The notes under the pieces are model-generated. The model was not told where the DNA came from. It worked only from the letters and a program-made list of their open reading frames with translations, and made no database searches. The position numbers were made by a program, and so were the translations under genes. 64,000 nucleotides of DNA from Leuctra nigra. Its lineage: Eukaryota > Arthropoda > Insecta > Plecoptera > Leuctridae. Where the stretch lies: positions 26,358,785 to 26,422,784 of the forward strand of contig OW203767.1 in the NCBI GenBank assembly GCA_934045905.1, written 5' to 3'. This document shows, one piece after another, positions 24,496-36,790 of the stretch (position 1 is the stretch's first letter; every line of letters begins with the position of its first letter).

Positions 24496-27400
24496 AAATT
24501 TGTTGAATACCCCCCCCCCCCCCCCCCCCTCCAAATATACAAAACGTATTCTTTTCATTGACTTCCATTTTTGGAGTAAAAACAAATTTTTGTATCGTAA
24601 GGTTTCTATATGTTTCGAAGTTCTACATGTAAAAATCATGTATTTTTAATCTTGATGGTTTTTATAATTATGAAAAACCTACAATGCACGTGAACATTTC
24701 TGGAAGCATTCCTAAAAAAAAGCTTTACCCCTAAGTAAATACATGCATTGATTTATTAGAACGGGGACGTCAAAAAATCAAATTCCATTTATGATTAGTT
24801 TCAAAAATAAGAACAATAGGAATTTTGTAAGCAAGCAGGGTTTACTAAAATCTTTACTGGTATGAACGCGTTTCCATAAAAATAAACGAAATTATCATCA
24901 ACATGCCAAAAAAGTCACTCATCTCCGTTTTCATAAAATAACGGAACCACGAAACGCCGCGTGTGCGTAATTAATGAAACATGACGTAGATTGTCTCCTC
25001 CCTGGAATGCCATAGGTAGCCGTCCTACCATTGTGCTTGCATTGAATCGTCACACTAATATCATTTCTTGCCTTGACATCAGATATTAAAATTGCCTCGA
25101 CCCGCCTACAATAATTGTGACAGCCTTCAAATCAAGACGGCGTATCTCAACTCACTTCCTTTGCACCAGGAAGTGCTGTCAACCTGTCAGCATTGTGATT
25201 AATCATCTTCCAATTTGGCCAAGTTACAAAAGTTCAAAACGAGCGCTTATATTTTACACATGCGCTCTTTTCGGGAGTTGCAGATTTTCACAAAATTAAT
25301 TTTCAAACATGTTACGTTATCTCGAACCCAATAAAATGCATCCTACACCCAATGAGGATGATCGCATTTGTTGGAACATTGGACGCAGTCGCGGACTGTA
25401 GGGGGTGGTTAGGGTGCTTTGTGTGGTTCTCCCCAGTCGAACGCGTGTCCCCGACTGGGTCGATCGGCAGTCCCCCTGCAGCATTCATCCGCTGCATCAA
25501 TCATTGATGCATTGTTGCGATCACGCGCTCTAGGATGCATCTCGCAGAACAGCGAATAATTTTCGACTTCAAAAGTAGAATAAGGTACTACATTAACATT
25601 CTATAATTCACGTTTTCAACTGAGTCGCTGTGGATTGTCGTTTCTTAAAATACTTACATCGCATGTTTAGAAGTAATTTCCTTGATAAATAATAAATTCA
25701 TTTCACCCACCCCCCTGTGGATTTGCGTTACTAAATCGGGTATTGTTTGGTTGTTGACAAACCTTGCTACCTACATTTCCTACCTAGCATTTGATATCGA
25801 TCCCCGCCTTTAAAATATAATTTTATTCATACCCACACCGTTGCGGGGTTCCAAATGGAACGTTTTTGTCATCCTTTTGCCGCGCCCGCCGTTAAATCAA
25901 TACCGTACTAATAATGGGCGGTAATAAAGGGTCACATCATCTCTTTATGGACCCCGAGATTAATTCTCCACTAGATAACGACTCGGAAAACCGAAAATGT
26001 TTTTATTTCCTTGATATATAGAGCGAGCTATGATGGAGGTAATGAAATTTGCCCGCTGCCATGGCAACCATCCCCTGTCTTGTGCGCCTGGCTGGCTGCT
26101 AGATACTGTGCCGCCTTACAAGCAGGTCACATGAGTTGCAGCAGTTGCCAGGGGCTCACCGACGTGGGTAGGCATGTTCAGAGCTGAGATGTTACGGGGT
26201 TGGATTGTAATCACTATTTCACACTCTAGTAATTGTCAAGTGGAATTATATTAGAGCTACAAAAGCCTATTCGTTGTGAAAAGTTAAGGTAGGTACATTT
26301 CCGAATGTCAATAGGTTAAAAGTAGACACCTTTGTCTGATCGTTTCGTTTCCCAGATTTATTTTCGTAAACATATTAAATAGTTTAGATTCATGAAACTC
26401 TCAAAACGTCAATGAAATTATTTAATGTGATTTACGAACATTATTGCTCGAGAAAGCTAAGATTACATACAATTATGTTTTTCCTTTGTTCTAAATTCGG
26501 AGACCACCTTGTTCATTTCATTCGTACCGGATATATTGGGTTAGTCTCGTTATTAAACATCCAACCAACGGAAAGCCCTTTCATGCAATATTTGTCTAGT
26601 TTTATGATAATTATTCAGTTTTTAATAAACGAAATATTAACATTTTTATTCGAGTCAGAGACACATAATGATTAATAATTAGTCCTCATCTTTCGTAAAA
26701 ATCAAACTTACCATGTCGACATCAAAATTATCCATACAATTGATTTTCATTATTCTCAAGTCATATCAAAGGGGGTCATATAACAATGCCATCTAGTGGG
26801 TGCATTTACTTAGCCTAGTGGTAAATCAGAAGAAAAAAATTATACACGACTAGTCCTATGGAAATCCCATTCTAAATCGATTTATTACTCTATCTACATT
26901 TCTTTGCATTTAAATTTCATTGAGCTGAAATTATAATCTCGTTTCCGAATCTCTTCACAACTATTTGCTTTCGTGTTTAATTCGAGATAATACGAGATAA
27001 ACGAGATAATGTATGATTGTATACTGATCAGAACTCAACTATTCACAAGTACTATTGCAAGACGCAACAGGCACGAGAGCACACTGTCGTTGCTCTTCCC
27101 TCCACGCTAATCTTACTCGCTTACTTATTGATTGTTTGTAGCTACTTCAATTATTGCATTCGGCCTGTGCATGCATTCAACTAAAAACAGAGAATCTTCA
27201 AGTAGGGTTCTGCGTTACACATAAATATAGGTCGATGATGAAAAAAAACTTTCGTTGAAGATAGACAATGTTGAAGCAAGAAAGTTGTAGATATAGGAAG
27301 GTATAAGGGCGGAAGTCCATTTTCTTGATTTTGCGTTGCACACTTTAGGTTGAAGCTGATTATCAAAAAGCCAGCTCATTGTATAAAAGCAGAATGACTG

Positions 27401-27960
27401 TGTTTTGAGCTCACATCAAGAATCATTGAAAAAGGACGTCCACTCTTCTATATCTGTGGTGCCTACATATTTAATTTAATTTATCTTTATTTTTGCAAAC
27501 AATTAAAAAATGGCGATGTACTTTCTGTGCATCATTTTCGTGCATATTATTTACATTTTTATCTCCTAAATGGCATGAACCTTACTAGGAAATGAGTGAA
27601 TTTTAAAATAGTTAATAACTTTTAACCCAAAGAGCAAATAATTCTCTACAACTTCAAGATATTCTATGAAAAAGACGATGACAATCTTTGGACATCGTCG
27701 TGGCCGTCTTATTACAACCTACTAAACTCTCTGTTTTAATACCTACCTCGGAACATGCTATCATAACAACATCATGAGGGTAGTATTATTGCTGGTTATT
27801 AAATGTTTATTACACTCCATGACTGTAATGAAAGTGTAATACCTACTTTGTACTGTCCGTGTGGCATGTTGAGTATTTCTCACGCCATTGAAACACGGGG
27901 AATGAAATGCGTGGTGTTTTACTCAACAACAAGTGATAATTATTTAATCGCTCTTTAATT
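24496..27960. other. Intergenic AT-rich DNA with few features
   Basis: Contains a C homopolymer around 24511-24530, a moderately GC-rich unique patch at 25370-25550, and another at 26020-26190 that includes GCCATGGCAACC, an RFX X-box-like half palindrome. A CTCF-like motif lies at 26785-26800. No ORF or splice pattern supports a gene. Confidence 0.4.
26785..26800 (-). promoter_or_regulatory. CTCF-like motif
   Basis: The minus strand reads CCCACTAGATGGCATT, matching the CTCF core CCASYAGRKGGCR. A single motif match in an AT-rich region; binding is unproven. Confidence 0.3.
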
Positions 27961-27978
27961 AATTAATTAACGAAGTGT

Positions 27979-28066
27979 CTATTCGCACCGACACCAAACA
28001 CCGAACACGGACATTTCGCACCGAAATCGATTAAAATGCTATTCGCACCGGACGGCTATTCGACAC
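27979..28066. repeat. Left array of CTATTCGCACCG motifs flanking piggyBac
   Basis: Several copies of TATTCGCACCG / TTCGCACCGAAATCGATT occur within 90 bp. A matching inverted array lies at 31101-31222, so the two bracket the piggyBac element as if it had inserted into an older inverted-repeat element. Confidence 0.7.
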
Positions 28067-28095
28067 GCTCACTGGACGTACTGGAGTATATTTAA

Positions 28096-30818
28096 CCCTT
28101 TCAGTCATGGTGCACATTTAAATGTACATCAAAATCAATAATTTTCTGAACGCGCCCTGACAGAGATAGATTCTTGAGTTCTTTTGTACATTTAAATGGT
28201 CATGTTTTCTCCAATGTAATACCATACAGTGCTGCTCTCAGTCGACGATTGGTAGAACTAAAAATTATTGAAAAAGCAATGCAGCCAGTCGCCTCAACTT
28301 CTGCAAGTAAGTACTTGCTAAACTATTTTTTTGGACTTAAAAATGCATAGTTTCACAATATTTCGTTCTGTAGATTTATCATATATGAAATGAGGAATAT
28401 TTGTGTCGTTTTACATTAGGGTGATTCGCCTTTTTTAACTGAGATTATTTGTTCCAAAATGCGTGTACATTACAGTGGCCATTGGTTCTAGGGGGGTGTG
28501 TTTGACGTTTCTCAACAAAGTTGACCTAACCTCACTTTTATGCAGAAAAAAATCATTTCAACACTGTTTATCGTCAAAACTTTACGTAAATCACCAAAAT
28601 ATGAATTTATTTCATTGCAGGTACTTCTCGAGACAAATTTAAAATGAAATCCAAAGACAAATGTCGAACTGCTGACGACATTTTAGATATGTTGATGAGC
28701 GGCGATGTCTCCGACATTGAAGACTTGAATGATGAGCTAGATGAAGAAGATGAAGAAGCTTCCCAAATAATCTCTGCAAGAGCTGCCACCTTGACGAATC
28801 CTCCACCAGAAGAGATTGAGAATGTTGATGGTGTTGACGTCGATGAAGACATTGATGATGACTTCAACGAAGAAGATGTCGACATCGCAGATGAAGTACC
28901 GTTTGCATTAATGGACTTGACTCCGAAGAAGAATATTCAATGGCGGCGATCTGTTCTGCTGGATTCAATGCCCAGGCATTGGGAAGAAATGCCTTCTTCA
29001 ATAGCACCGACTCAGCTGGGGCCATTATTACCAATTGAGTATTTCGAGAGGTACGTACCGGACAGTCTCTTCACTTTGATGGCAGAAATGACATCAATTT
29101 ATGCTCTGCAAAAAGGTGATATATCATTTAAGCCTACAAACATTGAGGAAATGAAAACCCTAGTAGGGCTTCACATTATGATGGGATCACTTCAATTGCC
29201 TCGAGTTCGATTGTATTGGGACCACTCGGTTCACATGCCGCTCTTCACGGAGAACATGAGTGTAAATAGATTTTTCAAACTCCGCAACATGCTCCACCTT
29301 GTAAATATTTTAGACGATAGACAGCTAAACAATGACCGCATGTATAAAGTCCGACCAATATATGATGTTGTACGCAAGAGATGCTTAGAGTTACAATTGG
29401 AGCAGAATCTGTGCGTAGATGAGCAGATGGTCCCCTTTAAGGGCCAGCTCAATGTAAAACAATATATAAAGGGTAAGCCAAACCCATGGGGTGTAAAAAT
29501 CTTCATGTTATGTGGAAAGAGTGGCAAAGCTTATGACTTTGTCATATATCAGGGCAAGACTACGGAGATCGACGAGCTGCTGAAGAAGGCTTACGGCCAA
29601 GGTGCGTCGGTAGTTCTTCATTTAGCTCAGAGAGTTCCACTCGACGCTTTGGGTCACGTGCTCTACTGTGACAACTATTTCACTTCGTACCATCTCTTAC
29701 AAATCCTGAAACGACGCGGAATTCTGGCCGCTGGCACGGTGCGCCTCAATCGGTTTGTCAATCCGCCTCTAAAGTCCGACAAAGACATGAAGAAGATGCC
29801 ACGTGGTACGTGCGACGAGATTGTGAGTCGAGATGGTGACATCGTAATTGTCAAGTGGTTAGACAACCGCACAGTGAACATCGCCTCCAATTTTGTTGGT
29901 GTTGGTGACGTCAACGAAGCCCGAAGATGGGATAAGAAAGAAGGTGTGTACATAAATATTCCTCGGCCAGAAGTAATCTCACTCTACAATGAGAATATGG
30001 GTGGAGTAGATTTGCTGGACATGCTCCTTGGACTGTACAGAATATTTATTCGGTCCAAGAAATGGACACTGCGGATGATCTTCCACGCCATAGATCTAGC
30101 CATTACCAACAGCTGGCTCGAGTATCGGTCGGAGGCGGAAGAGTTTAAAGTTCCAAAAAAGAATATTTTGGATCTGCTACATTTCCGCCAAGAAGTTGCT
30201 GCCAGCTTGATACTGGCTAAGAAGACGGTAAACAGGAAGCGAGGAAGACCATCGTCAAGCCCCGCTCCAGAAGTCATCGTACCGAAGAGAGCAGGTACTG
30301 AGGTTCGCCCTACCCGCGCGGTCCAGTTGGATTCGATTGACCACATGCCAGTGTTTTCGAGTGGTAAAGAGGCAACCCGATGCAAGAAAAAGGACTGTAA
30401 GGGGAGGACTCATTTCATGTGTGAGAAATGTAAGGTACATTTATGCCTTACACGAGAAAGAAATTGCTTCAAAGAATTTCACCTGTAAATACGATCTGTA
30501 CAAAATAATAAAATTGTGTATTTTATTTAAGAAAGTATGTAATTTTTTATTACCCAATTGCTTTCCTTCAAAATATGTACATTATAGGCAAGAATGCATT
30601 TACTAAAATATTTAAAATATATAATCAATACAAGTTAAAATTGCTTATAACACACCCGCTTGGTACTTTTGTACATTATAATGTACATTAAAAATTTTGG
30701 AAAATTAGCGACAAAATTTTATTTTTTTAAATTTGTAAAATCAGAAAAAAAATCAGAAGCACTATGTATAAAATTTCATATTTTTTTTATCAGCCAAAAA
30801 AAGTTATGTCCTAAAGGG
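28096..30818 (+). mobile_element. piggyBac element with intact transposase
   Basis: The left end is TTAA (28092-28095) followed by CCCTTTCAGTCATGG; the right end reads CATGTCCTAAAGGG-like sequence (TTATGTCCTAAAGGG at 30804-30818), giving inverted CCCTTT..GACAT-type termini. Sub-terminal ATGTACAT palindromes occur near both ends. The right flank reads TTTT, not TTAA, so the right boundary or its duplication is decayed. It encodes one complete transposase. Confidence 0.75.
28279..30488 (+). CDS. piggyBac transposase (two exons, 631 aa)
   Basis: DDE/D cut-and-paste transposase (DDE_Tnp_1_7 type). Exon 1 is 28279-28306 (MQPVASTSA plus one base), donor GTAAGT at 28307; exon 2 is 28621-30488 after acceptor TTTCATTGCAG. 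The split Ser codon restores the frame and adds 17 residues before the internal Met at 28644. An acidic N-terminal region is followed by the catalytic core with Asp276 (CVDEQMV), Asp360 (YCDNYF) and Asp473 (NMGGVD), all present. The C-terminus carries a KRGRP basic patch and a Cys-rich finger (CKKKDC, CEKC, C, C, H), the usual TIR-binding domain. AATAAA at 30507-30512 follows the stop. No frameshift or internal stop, so it could be active or domesticated. Confidence 0.92.
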
Positions 30819-31100
30819 TTTTTATCTTTAATCTCTTTATCTGTTTGTTTAATTAAGTTTTATTATTACCAAAAATCTTGCTCATATTATAAGAAATTTT
30901 AATAAAATTATACATATATTATTACATGTTAGGAAAAATGTGTATTACATTTTTTGGCTAGTTGTAAGTACTACTATACTGTGTGTATATTATAGTACTT
31001 TGTATTCTGTGCCACATTTGTGGCTTCACCATTCATGGATTGTACTCTAACAGCTGATAGAACCCGGTCGTTTGCTCATCATCTGATACTGTGACGGTGC

Positions 31101-31222
31101 GAATAGCGATTGCAATATTCGGTGCAAATAGCGTTTTAATCGATTTCGGTGCGAATAGTCGGTTCCGCCCGGACTGCTCTATTCGGTCCTACTCCGAACA
31201 CCGAAATTCGGTGCGAATAGGA
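31101..31222. repeat. Right array of CGGTGCGAATAG motifs flanking piggyBac
   Basis: Inverted counterpart of 27979-28066, with CGGTGCGAATAG repeated and the shared core TTTTAATCGATTTCGGTGCG. Between the piggyBac right end and this array lie about 280 bp of AT-rich unique DNA. Confidence 0.7.
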
Positions 31223-31797
31223 CCGGCATTTTCTTTATTAATGGTACGATTTCAAATTCAAATATGAAGTAACTTTAATTGAAATTTTGAGTTTGATCGA
31301 GAAATACAGCAGTTTTAAATTTTTTTCGTATTCCTCTGAGGGTGCAGCGACATAAAGAGTAGGTATATGTTCAAACGGTTTCTGAGATATTCGGTGTGAA
31401 AGTTATAGGTATTTGACATACGAATGAAATGTGAATAATAATGAATAATGTGAATAATGAATAAGTGCACTATATACTGCAGCGGATCGTTGGCTATAGT
31501 GCAGTTGGCATAAACAAGACAATTCGAATTGTCTCAAACAAGCTGCCGGAGAATAAAATATCCAAATCTAAATGGTCAGTCGACGAAATATAAATAGGGT
31601 CCGTGACACCTTATATCGTTCGTACGTATACGTAGCATCCTCATTGCCCATTGGGCTAGACACTCAACTTGGTCGGCAAATTCGACGTGGGTGGAGTGAA
31701 CTTTAAACTTTTAAAAGTTCATATGCGGCGGGTGAACTTTTAATCTCTGTAAAAGTTCATCTCAAGTCAATTGTTTCGAGACTTTTCGACCTTCTGT

Positions 31798-32009
31798 TAA
31801 GGTGGATTCACACGGCAGTTCCAAACCTGCCAAGTTTGCAAAAGTTCCGAATCGCCGTTCCAAAAACTCCTGTGTGAACTATGAAAAGATTCGAACTGCG
31901 AAGATTGAGTTCCAAACTTTCATAGTTCACACGGGAGTTTTTGGAACGGTGATTCGGAACTTTTGCAAACTTGGCAGGTTTGGAACGGCCGTGTGAATCC
32001 ACCTTTATA
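31798..32009. repeat. Foldback MITE, 212 bp
   Basis: Nearly perfect palindrome: the arms start AAGGTGGATTCACACGGC and carry TTTGCAAAAGTTCCGAATC against its complement, with arms of about 90 bp and a loop of about 25 bp. Both strands give mirror-image spurious ORFs. No gene. Confidence 0.9.
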
Positions 32010-34074
32010 CATTTTAAAACGTCATTTGAAATTTGAGTAGACTTCCTCTCCTTGGTCTTATCAAATCCCGATTATAGTATCGTTTTAGTAAGTACTACTA
32101 TAATCTAGAAGGAAAACTCAATTAATAAATAATTCAATTTATGTAATTCAAATTAAATATTAAGTATTTTGATACATTTTGATAAATATTACAAACCTCC
32201 CCCCCCCCCCCCCCCCCCCCGTAATCATCTTTGTGGGTACAGAGGTTCAAAAATATACAAACAATCCAAAACGAATAAACTTTGCAAACGAAACTTTGTT
32301 AAATTTTTAATAAGTATGTAGGTACCTAACTTCATAATTCTTTCTCTGGAAAAGCGAACTTAACTTTTAATTACAGAGTTGATGAGCTTCCATATAGCAA
32401 CCACCTCACACGAGTTTGTTCTCGAAAGTACTTCCATGTTCTCAGTTCGTTAATTGTGAGGTTGGCGGTGTTGATTGTGCCACTTGAGTATTGATTGAGG
32501 CTCCTGTCAACACTAGAGGGTGCTGTTGTTTGCTCCAGATGACGCGTACACTTTCTCCGGATTCCTTCTTGTTTTCTTAGCCTATTTCTCCTCGCGCTGT
32601 TTTCTCCTCTCTTCACCGTCTCGCCCTTGTTTACCGAATAAGGTTCGAAGCCTGGAGGTGAAATGGATTTCCGATCTGCTTACAGCACGATGAAGAAAAC
32701 ATTAATATTATAACGAACCGTATAGTAAGGAATACTTTTATTCAATAAGATAATGTTATCATTAAATGTAAATGTTATGCAATGAGTATTGTTTGGTAGG
32801 CGATTTTAAACGATAATGGCCCCTTTTTACCCCTATATTTCGTCGCAGTCTGGACCTCATAAACCCCCCCCCCCCCCCCCTCCCCGAAAATCACCGGAAT
32901 TTTGTTTCTCTCAAAAATCGTTTTTTAGTTAGACATCGTAATTCGGAAGGGCTGATAGTCTTCAATCTAAGTTCAAAATAATGCTAGATACATAGAAATC
33001 TTCCGTTTTGAATAGTGGTTTTGAACATTTTAAAGGGGAGTAGAATTATGGTAGTGGCATTTTAATATTTGTTTTTTTGTGTTGTTGTAAAATTCCATAT
33101 CACCAAATAATAATTCATTCATTCATATTTTTTCATATTTTCGAAGACAGCTTGCTATCATTAACCCCTGCAATGTGGCAGTAAAAGTTGAAAATAATAA
33201 CGAGTGCCACACGATGTTGAAAGCACATGAGCACCGAAATGATCACTATTTTATCGCTTTTTATCTCTTCTATATGTTATCTATTTCCTTGCCTTAATGT
33301 TCGAGTTTGTTCCTAGCAAAATGAATGGATTATTATTCAACATTCGTGTGTAGAAATTTGCCTCGCATAGACACGCGACCGTGTTGTAAACTTGGAAAAC
33401 AAATTGTTGAAAAAATTTGAACATTTTTTTTTACAAATTGATACCTTGCCATGACATAGAGTAGATATCACACTGCAATTCAAATTAGGCAATTATTTCA
33501 ATTTCTAGGCAATGAAATAGCGTTTTGAGTGAAACTCTGATATCCGATTGACTTTTGATTGAAATTGTACAGTGTAATACCTCATTGGTATTACCTCGAG
33601 CATACATTTAGACCGTAACTAATTCAGATATTATGTTAAAAATGATAATTTCTCAAAAACATTTTTTTGATTTTTTAACATTATGAAAATATTCTAAAAT
33701 AATGGTTTGAAATAGAGCGTGCTTCCTTCCTTCCTATGTAATGTTCCTATGTTCCTATGTGCTTCCTTCCTATGTAAATAAACAAAAAAAAATCCTGGTT
33801 CATCCAAAATACGACTAAGTACACATTAATTACCACCAATAGTCAATAAATACTTAAATTTTTTTTCCAACCAGAAGTGCAACCTTTGTTCAACCCACCT
33901 CAACCTGATGATTCCAACAATATTGAATTTCAATATGTTTAATACATTCCACATTTATTTCACAGTACCTATAAATATGTTCTAATTTTAGTGCCAGTGT
34001 GAATCTAACTGCATAGTATCTGTGTTACCAGGTGATGTGCACTGAATGCTGTGAGTAGAAGATGGCGACAGACG
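32010..34074. other. Intergenic DNA upstream of the sulfotransferase gene
   Basis: Holds C homopolymers near 32197-32220 and 32866-32881, a CTCF-like AACACTAGAGGGTGCTG at 32509-32525, and a CTTC/CTATG microsatellite-like patch near 33722-33772. An acceptor-like TGTTACCAG ends at 34030, so a non-coding first exon may lie upstream. No other gene seen. Confidence 0.4.
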
Positions 34075-34188
34075 ATGCCGATGTACCGAGGCAGAGTGTG
34101 CGTGATCGTCGTTCTGCTCGGTGTCTATCTGCTCGGCATGCTCCTGCTCTCCTCGGTAACTCTCGATCATCGAGCGACATTCACCAAG
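34075..34188 (+). CDS. Sulfotransferase exon 1 (signal anchor)
   Basis: Codes residues 1-38. The ATG at 34075 is the first after an in-frame TGA at 34033-34035; a second Met follows at 34081. Donor GTGAAC at 34189. Confidence 0.8.
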
Positions 34189-36790
34189 GTGAACACACTC
34201 CCACACAAACATGTTGGTACCAAACTTTATATACACACTAATTGCTTTTTTATTGCACTTGATGACAATAATTTTTACATGTGATAAATGAGAAAATATT
34301 GTTTTCGACTATTCTCATTTGCTGTTGCAAAATGTTAATTGTTGATAATTACTGTGTTGGGTGACTGTAAAAAATTTGTTTTCACAATCAAATTTAAATG
34401 ACCCAGAAATTTCATCATTTTTCATACTAGCTGACTTCCCTAGATTCTTTAAAATACCATTCAAATTTATGACGTAATATAAAACTGACAAGACAACTTA
34501 TTTTTGCTGACTTTAAACTTGCAACTAATTTCAACTAATATTTTGTATTTCAATAAAATTACTCTAAAATGATTTTCATAATATTTTACAATGTATCGGA
34601 AATAAAGTCCTTTTTTTAATTGAAAAAATCAATTCTCAAATCAATGCAATCAATCAATCAATCAATGCTATAATTCTCAAACACTAACATTTTCTTCCCA
34701 ACATTGAAATTTAATACTCCCTCTTTTTCATCCTAACAAGTCCTCATTTCCAAATCATCCTCAAAAACATCCATAGTTTTTAGTGTTTTATAAAATATAA
34801 AATTAAATTATCTTCAATTCTAATTCTTTGGGAGTAAAATTATCATAAAATTACTCACTTCATATACGAATTATATTTGTGAAATTACTTAATATATTAC
34901 ATTAAAATATGAACCCACATGATATGTTCAATGATTTGAATCTTCTCTGCAGACTAAACAGCCGACTGGGTCTTTCATTCTTGGTACCAACGGCATTCGA
35001 GCGTCGACGCGGCGCAACCGACTGCACTGGTGCCAGCCCCTGAGCTTCCGAGTCGTCCCCGGACCGACAGTGGCTCTAGCGTCGTTCCCCGGCAGCGGAA
35101 ACACTTGGGTGCGCTATCTGCTGCAGCAGGCCACAGGTACACAGAACCTTCCACACGTAGTAGGTGGTTGTTCAATAGGATAGCTTCATCTGATTGGATG
35201 GCATCTGACCAGAATCTCACGATTTCACTATAAATTCATTAAATTCCCTTTGATACCTTTACGCATTTTATTTATGATAATTATTTTTTATTATCGAATA
35301 GATAAATACGATATGTCGTACTTGGTCATGTCATACTCTGGGGATGTAACGAAATAACAAACAAAATAATGTGTAAGAGAAATAATTTTTAGTTTTTGCT
35401 ACATTTTGTTAATTGTCCTCAGTTGATAGAAGACTGGACGGACTAGATATTCAGAGGAGCCGGGTTCGAATTCCGGAGGAGGAAAATGTTTTCATCTTAC
35501 AGTGGTTATTAATTTATAATAAAATAGTTACACCATTATTTCAAAACTCACACAGTAACAAATAGAAACAACTTAGAAATTAAAATCAGAAAAAATCACA
35601 CCCTATTACTAAAAAATAAAAACATACCTAGCATACGGAAATGTGAAGCTGCTTTTTTACTTCTGGATCGAGGACCTTGAACATTGCCTGTCTTATTGTG
35701 CAGGATTATACACTGGATCCGTATACAAAGACTACGGCTTGCTGAAGAACGGCTTCCCTGCCGAGTCCGTTGTCAACGGCTCCGTATCGGTGGTGAAGAC
35801 GCACGAGTGGGGACCGTCTGGTCGCCAACCCTTCTCAAAGGCGGTGCTTATCATCCGAGCACCCAGTGAAGCGATACAAGCCGAGTTCAACAGACAGAGT
35901 GGAGGACATATCGGGTTCGCTTCACCGGATAGGTACAGGAGGAACAAGGGCAAATGTGAGTTACTGCATCATACATTCTTACTTGTCACAAGCATTCGTT
36001 GATAAGAAACTATAGATATACCATTTGATAGTGATTTAAGATTTTCCATGTATGCTGTTGTATTTTGGCATTTTTATTTTTTTATTTTGTTCGTTAAAAA
36101 CAAAAAATGCAGCGCATTAAAACTTAAAAATAAGAAATGCTGTTCCTGTAATTTTTAATAATTTTCTGCTAATTTAAATATTGAAGAATAATTGTCATAA
36201 GACCATTGACTATACCTATACTACTGTTTTTGTTATGATAATTTTTGGTGTAATGCTTTTTCTTGTTTGTAAATGTAATATATAATAAATTTTCTGTTTT
36301 CATTTTTAAATTTTATAGAAAAATTGTTTCTTAAGCAATTCTTTTTACTCCGTACATATTGATATAAGACATTCATGTTTCCAGAAAAATAAATGTTTAA
36401 AAGGGTAAATGGAGAATTATGTGAACATAAAATATTTTATGTTCAATTGCAGACTGGCAGCAGTTTGTCAACGACAAGCTGTTTGCTTGGCGCCACACAA
36501 ACCTCGACTGGGTCCACAACTTCACGGGTCCATCGCTTGTCATGTTCTATGACCAGCTCGTCGACAACGTTCAGACCGAGTTGCAACGTCTCCTCGACTT
36601 CCTCGACATCACCGTCAAACAGTCCGACATGGCCTGCGCTCTAGAGAGAAAGGAGGGAATCTATCGACGGAAACGACGAGTGATTAAGTTTGATCCGTAC
36701 ACCGATACGATGAAAGAGATGTTGAAAAAGGAACAGGATCTAGTCTATGATGCGATTAAAAACAAGGCTATAAACACAAAAATTAGTTAA
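34075..36790 (+). CDS. CG9164-like (WSCD family): WSCD/CG9164-family sulfotransferase, type II membrane protein (4 exons, 295 aa)
   Basis: Exons 34075-34188, 34953-35136, 35704-35955 and 36453-36790 join in frame with GT-AG junctions. The chain has a short cytosolic start, a signal anchor at about residues 8-28 ([18 protein letters not shown]), the 5'-phosphosulfate loop SFPGSGNTW (82-90), KTHE (131-134), and the 3'-phosphate region [15 protein letters not shown] (149-163). The end resembles WSCD1/2 ([14 protein letters not shown]). A Golgi sulfotransferase using PAPS is inferred; WSCD proteins are reported to sulfate sialic acid in vertebrates, but the insect substrate is unknown. The WSC domains of vertebrate WSCD proteins are absent. 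AATAAA at 37337-37342 is a likely poly(A) signal. Confidence 0.9.
34953..35136 (+). CDS. Sulfotransferase exon 2 (P-loop)
   Basis: Acceptor TTCTCTGCAG, donor GTACAC at 35137. Codes residues 39-100 with the PAPS loop [20 protein letters not shown]. Ends one base into a Gly codon. No ATG in frame, so a start-to-stop scan misses it. Confidence 0.9.
35415..35478 (+). repeat. tRNA-like sequence (SINE head or tRNA pseudogene)
   Basis: CCTCAGTTGATAGAAGA resembles a tRNA D arm with A box (GCTCAGTTGGTAGAGC), and CCGGGTTCGAATTCCGG is a perfect T arm with B box. Spacing of the boxes suits RNA polymerase III. The anticodon arm has an enlarged loop, so it is not a working tRNA. Confidence 0.5.
35704..35955 (+). 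CDS. Sulfotransferase exon 3
   Basis: Acceptor TTATTGTGCAG, donor GTGAGT at 35956. Codes residues 100-184: [24 protein letters not shown] and the 3'-phosphate-binding segment. Confidence 0.9.
36453..36790 (+). CDS. Sulfotransferase exon 4 and stop
   Basis: Acceptor TTCAATTGCAG. Codes residues 184-295, [19 protein letters not shown] to the TAA at 36788-36790. Includes [20 protein letters not shown], matching the WSCD C-terminal helix region. Confidence 0.9.

Larger units (their letters stand above)
34189..36452. other. Sulfotransferase introns
   Basis: AT-rich introns of 764, 567 and 497 bp. An (AATC)n microsatellite lies near 34635-34670 and a tRNA-like sequence at 35415-35478. Nothing else stands out. 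Confidence 0.5.

Noticed and set aside
32371..32616. 81-codon minus-strand ORF
   Set aside because: No domain, splice signals or promoter; basic composition consistent with chance.
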